Source: Hoylesella marshii DSM 16973 = JCM 13450
GTDB lineage: Bacteria; Bacteroidota; Bacteroidia; Bacteroidales; Bacteroidaceae
NCBI RefSeq assembly: GCF_000146675.1
Contig: NZ_GL397214.1
Coordinates: forward strand, 2,271,774-2,309,408
DNA length: 37,635 nucleotides
Direction: 5' to 3'
Position numbers and translations under genes: made by a program. The notes beneath the pieces are model-generated. The model did no database searches. It was not told the origin of the DNA and was given only the letters and a program-made list of their open reading frames with translations. The number at the start of each line of letters is the position of its first letter. The first letter of the stretch is position 1. Below, piece by piece: positions 26,175 to 33,502 of this stretch.

Positions 26175-26810
26175 TCAGAGTTTCCGCCATCTTTCCACAT
26201 CCTCCTTGTATTGGTCGAGGTGTTCCCGAAGCACTTGTTCCACGTATCCTGAAACGCTCGCTCCCTGCTCACCGATTTTCCGCACCACGAAGTCCAATCT
26301 TCGTTGGGTTTCCTCTGACACATACACAGCTTTGCGATGGCTGTTGCGAAAGGGGCGGAGGTATTTCCCTTGAAACCGGGCTAAGTCCTCTCTGTCCTTG
26401 CCTTTCGTCTTGCTCTTACCCACTTGACGAGAAACTTCTTCCGTGCCCGTTTTAATTTTCTCTGAGCTGATTATTTTTTCCTCCGAAGCATCTTCATCAT
26501 CTGAAGGGTCAAACATCGCAGTGCGCCGTGAAGGAATCCCGGTAGTTCCGTCCTCTGCCATCCGTTTCAGTGCTTCTTCCAATATTCTTTCTCGCTTCTC
26601 TTCCGCTGTCAATGGCTCTTCGGACAAAGCCTCTTCTTCATCATCTTCATCCATTTTTATAGGCTCAAATCTATTCTTCTCCTCTTCATAATCGGAGGGC
26701 TGGTCAAAATCGGGCAACTTTTCGGGCTTGCGGAGCTTAACGCCATAATTTCCCATATCTCTAATGGCTTGTTCCAAGCGCTGTTTCCTTTGTTCATCTA
26801 TTCTTGCCAT
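26175..26810 (-). CDS. DUF3408 (TraB-like) conjugation-element protein
   Basis: A 211-residue protein. The N-terminal ~130 residues are acidic and probably disordered (repeated E/D runs, EEEKNRFEPIKMDEDDEEEA). The C-terminus has the DUF3408 domain (YVSEETQRRLDFVVRKIGEQGASVSGYVEQVLREHLDQY), a ribbon-helix-helix-like fold of probable DNA binding. Such proteins are encoded near parA/mob genes of CTnDOT-like elements. Its start overlaps the preceding HTH gene by 13 bp, so the genes are co-translated. No ParA partner is present. Confidence 0.85.
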   Translation of the reverse strand: MARIDEQRKQRLEQAIRDMGNYGVKLRKPEKLPDFDQPSDYEEEKNRFEPIKMDEDDEEEALSEEPLTAEEKRERILEEALKRMAEDGTTGIPSRRTAMFDPSDDEDASEEKIISSEKIKTGTEEVSRQVGKSKTKGKDREDLARFQGKYLRPFRNSHRKAVYVSEETQRRLDFVVRKIGEQGASVSGYVEQVLREHLDQYKEDVERWRKL

Positions 26811-27112
26811 AATTTCTTGGGTATCGGGTTATAGTGTTTTTCAAGCATGGCTTGTATGTCGCTCTGCTTGTAGAGTATCTTCCCTCCGATTTTGTAGAAA
26901 GGAAGCGTTCCTGAGTTTCTGTACTCTTGGAGCGTACGTGTGCTGAGCTGTAATTGGCTGCAAACCTCTTCACCAGTGAGGTAAACCTCTCCACCCAACA
27001 TCGGACGGGCAGTGGCGCAATAACGCTCCAGTTTCTTTAAGATGCCCTCCATCAGTTGTGCAAACATCTGCATCTGAGGGTCTTGCTGTGTAATGATTTC
27101 GTTCTCTGCCAT
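26798..27112 (-). CDS. Excisionase-like helix-turn-helix protein (second)
   Basis: A 104-residue protein with a helical N-terminus (QMFAQLMEGILKKLERY) and a C-terminal HTH_17/MerR-like domain (LTGEEVCSQLQLSTRTLQEYRNSGTLPFYKIGGKILYKQSDI). Proteins of this pair type act in excision or regulation of Bacteroidetes integrative elements. It lies 3 bp after the first HTH gene. Confidence 0.87.
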   Translation of the reverse strand: MAENEIITQQDPQMQMFAQLMEGILKKLERYCATARPMLGGEVYLTGEEVCSQLQLSTRTLQEYRNSGTLPFYKIGGKILYKQSDIQAMLEKHYNPIPKKLWQE

Positions 27113-27115
27113 TGT

Positions 27116-27385
27116 TTATTCATTTTTTGAGTTCAGTATCTCCATGATGTCACTCTCCTTGTAATAGCACTTATGTCCAATCATTGAATAAGGAATTTTA
27201 CCCGTATCCCTGTATGATTGTAGGGTACGCTTGCTGATGCCCAAACGCTTGCACACGGCTTCGTTGTCGAGCCATTGCTCGGTCTCAGGAGGATTACCGA
27301 TGAGTTTCTCCACACGATGGATAAAGTCTGCAAATTCGGAGCGATGTCGCTCCCACGCTTTGCGGTCGATGATAATGAGTTTCAT
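27116..27385 (-). CDS. Excisionase-like helix-turn-helix protein (first)
   Basis: An 89-residue relative of the next gene's product, with the same HTH_17 core (LDNEAVCKRLGISKRTLQSYRDTGKIPYSMIGHKCYYKESDI). First gene of the leftward HTH-HTH-DUF3408 unit, with its promoter at 27466-27496 and the 16-bp iterons some 230 bp upstream, a layout suggesting it or its partner binds them. Confidence 0.87.
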   Translation of the reverse strand: MKLIIIDRKAWERHRSEFADFIHRVEKLIGNPPETEQWLDNEAVCKRLGISKRTLQSYRDTGKIPYSMIGHKCYYKESDIMEILNSKNE

Positions 27386-27465
27386 TGCCTTAATTTTGTT
27401 TTGATTACTTTATTGTTACTCAGCAAACAAACTGTTATGCAGTCCATTGCCGTACTTCTCGGGTG

Positions 27466-27496
27466 CAAAAGTAAACCCTCGGAAGCACCGCTGCAA
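27466..27496 (-). promoter_or_regulatory. Promoter of the HTH-HTH-DUF3408 unit
   Basis: On the minus strand TTGC (plus 27493-27496), 19-bp spacer, TACTTTTG (plus 27466-27473). The leader would be ~75 nt. Confidence 0.75.
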
Positions 27497-27619
27497 GAAA
27501 TGAGGATAAGCAGGGAAATAGAAAGAAGGCAATAGAAAAACAAAGGAAATCCGTCTGTGTTATTGCGGTAATGAGATGAGGTGCCGGTTCGTTCCTTTTA
27601 TTATTTTGTTGTTTTATCG

Positions 27620-27747
27620 ATAATTCGATAGTTCGACAAATCGAGATGTCGAAGTGTCGATAGATAGTTTTATCGATAGATTATTTTGACGATATATAGT
27701 TTTGACAACAGATAGTCATGACAACAAATTGTACAAACAATAGATTG
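27620..27747. repeat. 16-bp iteron array, eight units
   Basis: Eight adjacent degenerate units at an exact 16-bp period start at 27620, 27636, 27652, 27668, 27684, 27700, 27716 and 27732. Units 1-4 share TCGA at unit positions 6-9 (AAGTGTCGATAGATAG, TTTTATCGATAGATTA). Units 5-8 drift to TTTTGACAACAGATAG and TACAAACAATAGATTG. An inverted copy (CTATCTGTTGTTAG) follows at 27766-27779. Iteron arrays usually bind a replication, partition or recombination protein cooperatively. Confidence 0.75.
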
Positions 27748-27853
27748 TCCGTATTATCGTCAGTCCTATCTGTTGTTAGTTGTTACGCCTTGCGTCCAAA
27801 GAGCCTGAGTATGCCGTATTCTTGTCGTGCCTATACTCTCTACGGCAGCCCAG

Positions 27854-27977
27854 CCCTGCAAGGTTGGGAGAGATGAATACGACCGCATGGATATAGAAAA
27901 TGGCAATACCACCTTGAAACAGAAAAATCCTACGGTGGAGATTCTTCTCTCCATCCGCAGGACTCGACCTTGCAGGG
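27854..27977. repeat. Inverted repeat flanking a ~100-bp segment
   Basis: CCCTGCAAGGT (27854-27864) and its exact complement (27967-27977). Outside each arm the similarity resumes (ACGGCAGCC near 27842-27850 and its complement near 27983-27992), so the arms are bipartite. The geometry would allow inversion of the segment or a long hairpin. Confidence 0.7.
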
Positions 27978-27994
27978 CAGACAGGCTGCCGTTG

Positions 27995-28002
27995 TACCTT
28001 TG
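27995..28002 (+). promoter_or_regulatory. Rightward -7 box antisense to DUF1896 gene
   Basis: TACCTTTG within TTGTACCTTTGCACG, with TTGC 21 bp upstream (27970-27973). A transcript would run into the 3' end of the DUF1896 gene on the opposite strand. Confidence 0.4.
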
Positions 28003-28044
28003 CACGATAAGAAACGGCATCAGGAACTTTGCGTGCGCCTTTGC

Positions 28045-28530
28045 CTACAACGCCTTCGGGCTTGCCTCCTCCGTCTGTTTGACCGTTGGCAGGTTGTTGC
28101 TCTCGATGAGCAGCACTATCGTGCCTGTCAGTTCGGTGTAAAGACGGTCGTATTGTCCGCTTGCGGCAAATGCGTCCGTCAGTTCATACTTGGCGAATGT
28201 GGCTTGAACAGCCTTGTCCGCCAACAATAAAAGCGAAAGCCTCTCGGGGAGCGGTGTAGGAAGTTCCCTCTCAAACTCGTCCTCCAAGACAGAAACAAGG
28301 GTATCGTACTTTGAGAAATGCAGTCCACTGAAAAGCACTTCACTTGCTATTCTTTCTGCTTCTAAATGATTAAAACCTTGCGCCACGGCATCGCAGTAGG
28401 CTGTCAGTGCCATGTCGGCTCTTGCCGTGATAAGCTCCTTGTCTCCCAATCGCTCGGGGTGATGTTCACTCATATAGCTTTCCAACTTCAATCGGAAGTA
28501 GGAAATTTCCTTTTTGTTCTTCTGTTTCAT
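28045..28530 (-). CDS. DUF1896 family protein
   Basis: A 161-residue cytoplasmic helical protein. The frame is open to 28572, but family members begin near MKQKNKKEISYFRLKLESYMSEHHPER, giving a start at 28530. Conserved features are ARADMAL, EAERIASEVLFSGLHFSKYDTLVSVLEDEFE and YDRLYTELTGTI. DUF1896 genes are regular passengers of Bacteroidetes conjugative transposons near the integrase; function unknown. The gene lies 54 bp after the integrase stop, likely in one transcript. Confidence 0.87.
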   Translation of the reverse strand: MKQKNKKEISYFRLKLESYMSEHHPERLGDKELITARADMALTAYCDAVAQGFNHLEAERIASEVLFSGLHFSKYDTLVSVLEDEFERELPTPLPERLSLLLLADKAVQATFAKYELTDAFAASGQYDRLYTELTGTIVLLIESNNLPTVKQTEEASPKAL

Positions 28531-28584
28531 TGTTCTTCTTGTTAAAAAGTTGGACTTCTTTTTTTGAATCATTCATTACGGCTG

Positions 28585-29868
28585 TTACATCCCAATTATG
28601 GGACTTGACTTTTTCGGTGTTCTTGACGGACACAGCCGTAAGGCTTTACGCAGTACCCTTGTATGCTCACTACCCATCAGGGGTTGCATTTCCTTGGCAA
28701 TCTTGCTCTTGGTCACCCGTGCATAAATCTCGGTCGTGGAGATAAAGCGATGCCCCAGCATCTTGCTCACCGTTTCTATCGGAAGTCCGTTCTCCAGACA
28801 GATGGTCGTGGCAAAGGTGTGCCGTGCGGTGTGCGAGGTCGCTTGGGTATGCGGTGGCAGTCCTGCCTTAATACATATCTCCTGAATAGTTCTATTGAAA
28901 TTACTGTTGCTGGGAAACTCTCGAAAGAAAAGCCCCTCCCTTCGTCCGGGGCTCACTATGGCGAGTATTTTCTCGGCAATGGGCAGTAACGGGACAATAC
29001 TTCTGTTCTGTGTCTTTGTGCGACAGAGCGATATGTACCTACGCCCATCCCCGAATGTATAAACATCGTCCATTCGGAGTTTCTTTAAGTCTGAGAATGC
29101 CAGCCCCGTGAAACAGCCCAAGAGGAAAATAAGTCTGCAATGGTTGTCCACTGAGCGGTGCGGACGGTAAGCCAAGAGTTTTTGCAGGTCGTCCGCCGTA
29201 AGTGCATTGCGCTCGTAGGTAGGCGTTTCTATGTCTATGAGTTCAAAAGGGTCTTCACGAACGTATCGCTCCTGCAATGCCTTGCGAATGACCTGATGCA
29301 AGTGGCGTAGGCGGTTGCCGACACTGCTTTCCTTGTTTCCCAAGTCCCGAAGCATGAAAAGGCGATAGTCCTCAAGCAAAGTCTTGTCCACCTCTGTGGG
29401 CATACAGTCTGCCCTGTCCCTTACTTGCAGGAAATGAACAAAACTCTTGTAGCTGTCCTTAAAAGCCCTGACGGTTGCCTTGCTTAAGGTTCTGCCCTGC
29501 AATTCCTCCTTGTATTCACAAACGGATTGATATAGCTCCGCAAGTGTTGGCATAGGGCGACTTTGCTGCATATAACGCTCCTTGAGGTATTCCGCCGTGA
29601 TATAGTTTTCTTCCCTTAGTGTACGTTCATAGAGTGAATGCAAGCACTCTTCGATTGAGTTCAGTTGCAGATTGATGCCGCTTGAATTACCTGCTGTCGC
29701 CTTGATGCGCCCTTTTCGGGCAAGCCACTCATCGGGGGAAGTTTGCAACTGCGTGGAAAACGATGAGGACGTACCATTGCAGGTGATACGGCAACGGATT
29801 ACGCATACTCCGTGTTCATTGGTCTTGCTTCTGTCCGTGTAGAATAGTATGGAAAATGTACTTTTCAT
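28585..29868 (-). CDS. Tyrosine recombinase/integrase, IntDOT-like (second)
   Basis: A 427-residue site-specific recombinase. An N-terminal arm-binding domain (FSILFYTDRSKTNEHGVCVIRCRIT) is followed by a core-binding domain (~100-200) and a catalytic domain: beta-hairpin Lys (CRTKTQ, ~285), HTAR (His346, Arg349), His373 in LGH, and nucleophile Tyr382 (TTEIYARV). The first catalytic Arg is replaced by Ala257 in CFTGLAFSDL, as in IntDOT-type enzymes, which lack that residue. It probably integrates or excises this module. It starts 12 bp after the sister integrase gene. Confidence 0.94.
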   Translation of the reverse strand: MKSTFSILFYTDRSKTNEHGVCVIRCRITCNGTSSSFSTQLQTSPDEWLARKGRIKATAGNSSGINLQLNSIEECLHSLYERTLREENYITAEYLKERYMQQSRPMPTLAELYQSVCEYKEELQGRTLSKATVRAFKDSYKSFVHFLQVRDRADCMPTEVDKTLLEDYRLFMLRDLGNKESSVGNRLRHLHQVIRKALQERYVREDPFELIDIETPTYERNALTADDLQKLLAYRPHRSVDNHCRLIFLLGCFTGLAFSDLKKLRMDDVYTFGDGRRYISLCRTKTQNRSIVPLLPIAEKILAIVSPGRREGLFFREFPSNSNFNRTIQEICIKAGLPPHTQATSHTARHTFATTICLENGLPIETVSKMLGHRFISTTEIYARVTKSKIAKEMQPLMGSEHTRVLRKALRLCPSRTPKKSSPIIGM

Positions 29869-29880
29869 TGTGCTGCGGTT

Positions 29881-31134
29881 TTAGTTGGTCAGTTGATAAT
29901 GTGCGAGTTGTGGAAGTATTTTCTCTATGTCCAGAAAGACACGCTCGGGAGAAGTCTCCGCATACACTTGCGTGGTTTTGATTTGACTGTGTCCGAGCAT
30001 TTTGGAAACGCTCTCAATGGACACGCCCTTCGACAGTGTCATCTGCGATGCGAAGGTATGCCGTGCCATGTGATAGGTCAGCGTTTTCTGAATACCGCAA
30101 AGCCGTGCTATCTTTTTGAGGTGTATGTTTACCGTGTCGCATCCGGGTATGGGCAGCAGATACCCCTTGGGCGGTTCGTGTCGGAAAGCCCTCGTGTGAA
30201 TGCCCCGATAACGCTTGATAATGGCAGCGGCTTCGGGAAGTAGGGGGATGTGGCACACGTTGCCCGTCTTTATTCTCGGCTTGCGTATCCAAGTCATTCC
30301 CGCTTCGTGAAAGATGTGCTGCTCCGTCAAGTGATACACGTCGGTATAGGAAAGTCCCGTCAGGCAGGAGAAAAGGAACATATCCCTCGACACTTTTTCA
30401 TAGCCTTGCAATTTATCTTCTCCCAAGGCTGCGATACGACTTACCTCCTCCCTCGTGATGTAACGTGGAGTACCCACTTCCCAACGAATGGAATGGTTGA
30501 TGAAGGGATAGGTGTCAATGATATGCCGTTTATGCAGGTCTTTGAGCAAGGAAGCCAGCATGGAGAGATAACCAGCCGAAGTGTTGAGCTTGAAGCCCTT
30601 TTCTTTGGCGAAGTAGTCTTCCAAGTCCTTGACAAGGGCGGCATCGGCTTTCTGTACGGGAATATCCTCCACATGGTAGCGATACCTGACGAAGTTTGCC
30701 AGATGCTTGCGAAAGAGCAACAGGCATTTTAGTCTGCGTTCGCTGCGGTCTATGCCCACACGCTCACGGAAGCGGTCGATATACTCGTCCGTATGATAAA
30801 GCAGTCCCTGCGCCTCGCTGTTTAGCCCGAACACCAATTCCCGTACTCGCTCTGCCGTGATGGGAGCATCGGATTTACCCGAAAGAGACTCATAAACCTT
30901 GTGTATGCTCACTTGTAGGCGGTCAAGTTCCTTGTTTACCGATACGGCTTCGGCACTCTTGCCCAGCAGTCGGTTCTTGCGACTATCCCACAAACGAGGA
31001 GTACACGAGCATTTGCAACTGAACTGTACCATAGAGCGTCCTGCGCTGATGCGTCCCATGATGGGACTTTTTCCGTTTTTGTCCTGCGTACCTCTCTTGA
31101 GGTAGAAAAGCAGCTTGAATTTTTCTTTTTCCAT
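29881..31134 (-). CDS. Tyrosine recombinase/integrase, IntDOT-like (first)
   Basis: A 417-residue recombinase paralogous to the next gene. Arm-binding domain at the N-terminus (FKLLFYLKRGTQDKNGKSPIMGRISAG), catalytic domain from ~225 with Ser262 (CLTGLSYTDV) in place of the first Arg, His355-Arg358 (HMARHTFAS), His382 (LGH) and Tyr391 (TTQVYAET). The tandem pair may act together on different arms or on different sites. Its 5' end faces the unoccupied 31.14-31.65 kb stretch, where an att site would be expected. Confidence 0.94.
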   Translation of the reverse strand: MEKEKFKLLFYLKRGTQDKNGKSPIMGRISAGRSMVQFSCKCSCTPRLWDSRKNRLLGKSAEAVSVNKELDRLQVSIHKVYESLSGKSDAPITAERVRELVFGLNSEAQGLLYHTDEYIDRFRERVGIDRSERRLKCLLLFRKHLANFVRYRYHVEDIPVQKADAALVKDLEDYFAKEKGFKLNTSAGYLSMLASLLKDLHKRHIIDTYPFINHSIRWEVGTPRYITREEVSRIAALGEDKLQGYEKVSRDMFLFSCLTGLSYTDVYHLTEQHIFHEAGMTWIRKPRIKTGNVCHIPLLPEAAAIIKRYRGIHTRAFRHEPPKGYLLPIPGCDTVNIHLKKIARLCGIQKTLTYHMARHTFASQMTLSKGVSIESVSKMLGHSQIKTTQVYAETSPERVFLDIEKILPQLAHYQLTN

Positions 31135-31147
31135 TGTTTTTTACTTG

Positions 31148-31155
31148 CAAAATTA
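31148..31155 (-). promoter_or_regulatory. -7 box of the integrase transcript
   Basis: On the minus strand TAATTTTG, 13 bp before the integrase ATG, giving a very short leader. No clear -33 element. Confidence 0.5.
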
Positions 31156-31655
31156 CACTTCTTTGAGGAACTTTGAGCGATGCAAAACATTGATAATGAA
31201 AGAGAAAACACCGTTTTAGTTACCACTTTCAGCCGTCCTTTTCCTTTCATCGTTTGTCGAACGATTTGGTAACTGAACTCCCTCCTTTTCGCTCCCTTTT
31301 CTGCCTGTTTTCTATGATGCAACCCTAAGAAGAAACAAGCAATATCCGCTGTATTTCAGTCAGATATGAATTTTATGCCATATTCTGCTTTCTACTCCCA
31401 TACTTCCGCATAGAACTGCTAAAGAATACGGTGAGAGATAGAAAGGAGTCGTTGATAATACTAACATTTACAAGCATGCAACGACTGTTGGTTGCCGACC
31501 GAATAAAGGGAATGAGGGGGAGGAGCGACAAAGCTGATGCTGCTAAGCCCCCAAGGACAGGGGCAAAGCCCTATGCGAGCAGGGGTTAGGCGGGAAAGAG
31601 AAGCGGGGGCTTCGCTGAGAAAGGGCAGGAAGAGCGGGCGGGAAAGTGAGCGGAC
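31156..31655. other. Gene-free right border of the mobile module
   Basis: No credible ORF. It contains a nested inverted repeat at 31218-31274 (AGTTACCA/TGGTAACT, with ATCGTT/AACGAT inside), a possible recombinase site, and a GC-rich inverted repeat AAGCCCCC/GGGGGCTT (31545-31552, 31605-31612), a possible terminator for the leftward ABC genes though without a U run. No direct repeat to the island's other side was found by eye. Confidence 0.5.
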
Positions 31656-32855
31656 TCAGTCTTTGCGATACCATATTCGCATCACCTTGCGGCGGATAAC
31701 GAACTGGTTGATAAGCGTGACAACAATGAAGAGCACGGCGCCGACAAGCGCGGCCGGCAGTATGCTTCTGTCTTCTATTTGCGGGAATAAAGCCTCGATG
31801 ATACGCATGTAATAGCTTCTGATGAAAGAGAGAAGAACGAGCGAGAGCAGGAGGACAGAGAAGTTGAGTGTCACTGTGACAAGGGCATAGGGCAAAGATA
31901 CTCTCGCCGGACTGTAACCGATGAGCAGGAGGTTTTCGAGCTTCGAGGAGTTTTTCTGCACCAGCAGGTAGATGCTGAGCATGAGAATATAGAAGCTAAG
32001 CAGGGAAATAACCAGTCCGACGGCCATGACAAGGCTCACTACCATCCGGAGGAAATAGGTGGTCTTCTCGGCATTCAACTTGTCGCTCTCTACTTCGTAG
32101 CCTTTTGCATCGAGGTATTTCGTAATGTGTTCGTCGGCCGGATTGCTTACTTCCATGATAAGGCGGGTGGATGCCATGGCGTTGCCCGGTGCGTAGTAGC
32201 TGTTGCTCCAATCCATGAAAGCCTGTGGTACAAGGATGGTATTCAGTCGGTTGGAGAGGCCTATGACGCGTCCTTTGAAACGGTCTTCGTGTCCGTTGCC
32301 GTGAATAAATATATTGACATCTATCATGCCCATAAGCCCTTCTGAAATCTTGGGTAGCGAGCGGCTCTGCGCAAAGCCGAAGTTATACATGTTGATGTAG
32401 GTGCGTGGCAGGATGATGGGCACTTCTTTGCTGCCGGCCTCGTATTTCCACGCTGTGAGCGGTACGTCTACAAACCCGTCTGGCACGCTTTCAAAGAATA
32501 TCTCGGAGTTGAGTATTGGCTGTCCGTTCACGCCCATCGAGGCATCGACCTTGTATTCGGTAGAGGTGAATTTGCCCAACCTCTTGACAAAGGACTGCGC
32601 CTGCAGGTCGTCGATGTCGGAAGCGTTGAACGTATTGTTGCGTCCTGATAGGGTACCGGCCATGCCGATGCGTTTGCTGACGATGAGGTAGTCGGCTTTC
32701 ATGAAACTGTCGCCTGCCGTAAACACGGGCAGCACATCATTGTAGAACTGAAAGCCGAGCAGAACGATGAGCATGCCGAAGAGGTTGGCAAAGAAGAAGC
32801 CTGCGAACTGGGGCACGCTGATATGGCGACGGAGGAGTTTCCAAACGAGATTCAT
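31656..32855 (-). CDS. FtsX-like ABC transporter permease
   Basis: A 399-residue membrane protein: one N-terminal helix (~18-40), a ~220-residue periplasmic domain, and three C-terminal helices (~275-300, 325-350, 370-390), the MacB/FtsX topology. It overlaps the ATPase gene by 4 bp. Such permeases do not import; they drive export or transmit force to envelope proteins. The lipoprotein encoded upstream may be a partner (inference). Confidence 0.88.
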   Translation of the reverse strand: MNLVWKLLRRHISVPQFAGFFFANLFGMLIVLLGFQFYNDVLPVFTAGDSFMKADYLIVSKRIGMAGTLSGRNNTFNASDIDDLQAQSFVKRLGKFTSTEYKVDASMGVNGQPILNSEIFFESVPDGFVDVPLTAWKYEAGSKEVPIILPRTYINMYNFGFAQSRSLPKISEGLMGMIDVNIFIHGNGHEDRFKGRVIGLSNRLNTILVPQAFMDWSNSYYAPGNAMASTRLIMEVSNPADEHITKYLDAKGYEVESDKLNAEKTTYFLRMVVSLVMAVGLVISLLSFYILMLSIYLLVQKNSSKLENLLLIGYSPARVSLPYALVTVTLNFSVLLLSLVLLSFIRSYYMRIIEALFPQIEDRSILPAALVGAVLFIVVTLINQFVIRRKVMRIWYRKD

Positions 32856-33496
32856 AGCTTGAGAGTTTTATCGTAGTTCAGCGCAATGTGCTTGCCAATG
32901 CTCGTGATGATAACGCCTGCGCCCTGTGTCTGCGCCTCTTCCATCATGATACGCCCCATGAGGTTGGCGTTCATATCATCGAGATGGCTGATGGGCTCGT
33001 CGGCAAAGAGGAAATCGAAAGGCTGTACCAAGGCGCGTATAAGGGCTACGCGTTGCTGCTGCCCGAAAGACATGCGTCCTATTTTCGTGTCCACCTTGTC
33101 GGCCAGTCCCAAGCGGTCGAACCAGCAGAGAATCTCTTCGCGGGTCTTGAAGTTTGTTCGTTTGTTCTTTATTTCCACGTTCTCGTAGGCGGTCAGCTCT
33201 GAGAAGAGGCGCAGCTCTTGGAACAGGTGGCTGATGTGTTGACAGCGAATGTTTGTCCATTCTGTGATGCGGAAGGTGCGTATGTCTTGCTCGTCGAAGC
33301 GTATGGTTCCGCTGTAATCGTTGCGGTAGCCCACGATGTAGCTGCAAAAGGTGCTTTTACCCATACCGCTGTCGGCCTCCACGAGATAGGTCTTTCCCTT
33401 ATCAAAGGAAACGTGGGTACGCCATATCTCCGAATGCAGTTCGCCTTTCTGTGCAAACACTTCGGGGACGACGTTATCGAATACTATCTGTTTCAT
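32852..33496 (-). CDS. ABC transporter ATP-binding protein, divergent
   Basis: A 214-residue ATPase of LolD/MacB size. Walker A is ADSGMGKST (Lys47), with Ala where the first Gly is usual. The signature is MSFGQQQRVALIRAL (~142-156) rather than LSGGQ, Walker B is FLFADEP (Asp166, Glu167), and the D-loop is SHLDD. The switch-loop segment reads IITSIGKHI, with Ser where His is normal. It powers the FtsX-like permease encoded next to it. It lies 6 bp after the lipoprotein gene. Confidence 0.9.
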   Translation of the reverse strand: MKQIVFDNVVPEVFAQKGELHSEIWRTHVSFDKGKTYLVEADSGMGKSTFCSYIVGYRNDYSGTIRFDEQDIRTFRITEWTNIRCQHISHLFQELRLFSELTAYENVEIKNKRTNFKTREEILCWFDRLGLADKVDTKIGRMSFGQQQRVALIRALVQPFDFLFADEPISHLDDMNANLMGRIMMEEAQTQGAGVIITSIGKHIALNYDKTLKL

Positions 33497-33502
33497 ATCC
33501 TT

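Larger units (their letters stand above)
27386..28044. other. 660-bp control region of the mobile module
   Basis: No credible gene. It contains the leftward HTH promoter, an iteron array, a pair of inverted repeats and a rightward -7 box. In related large elements this interval usually holds more genes (topoisomerase, helicase), so their absence suggests deletion or a compact element. Confidence 0.6.

Noticed and set aside
25945..26190. 81-codon minus-strand frame over the candidate oriT
   Set aside because: It overlaps the mobA start and the inverted repeats; no conserved pattern.
31136..31155. Resemblance to 20390-20412 as attL/attR
   Set aside because: Similarity is limited to AT-rich stretches with gaps; no convincing direct repeat of useful length.
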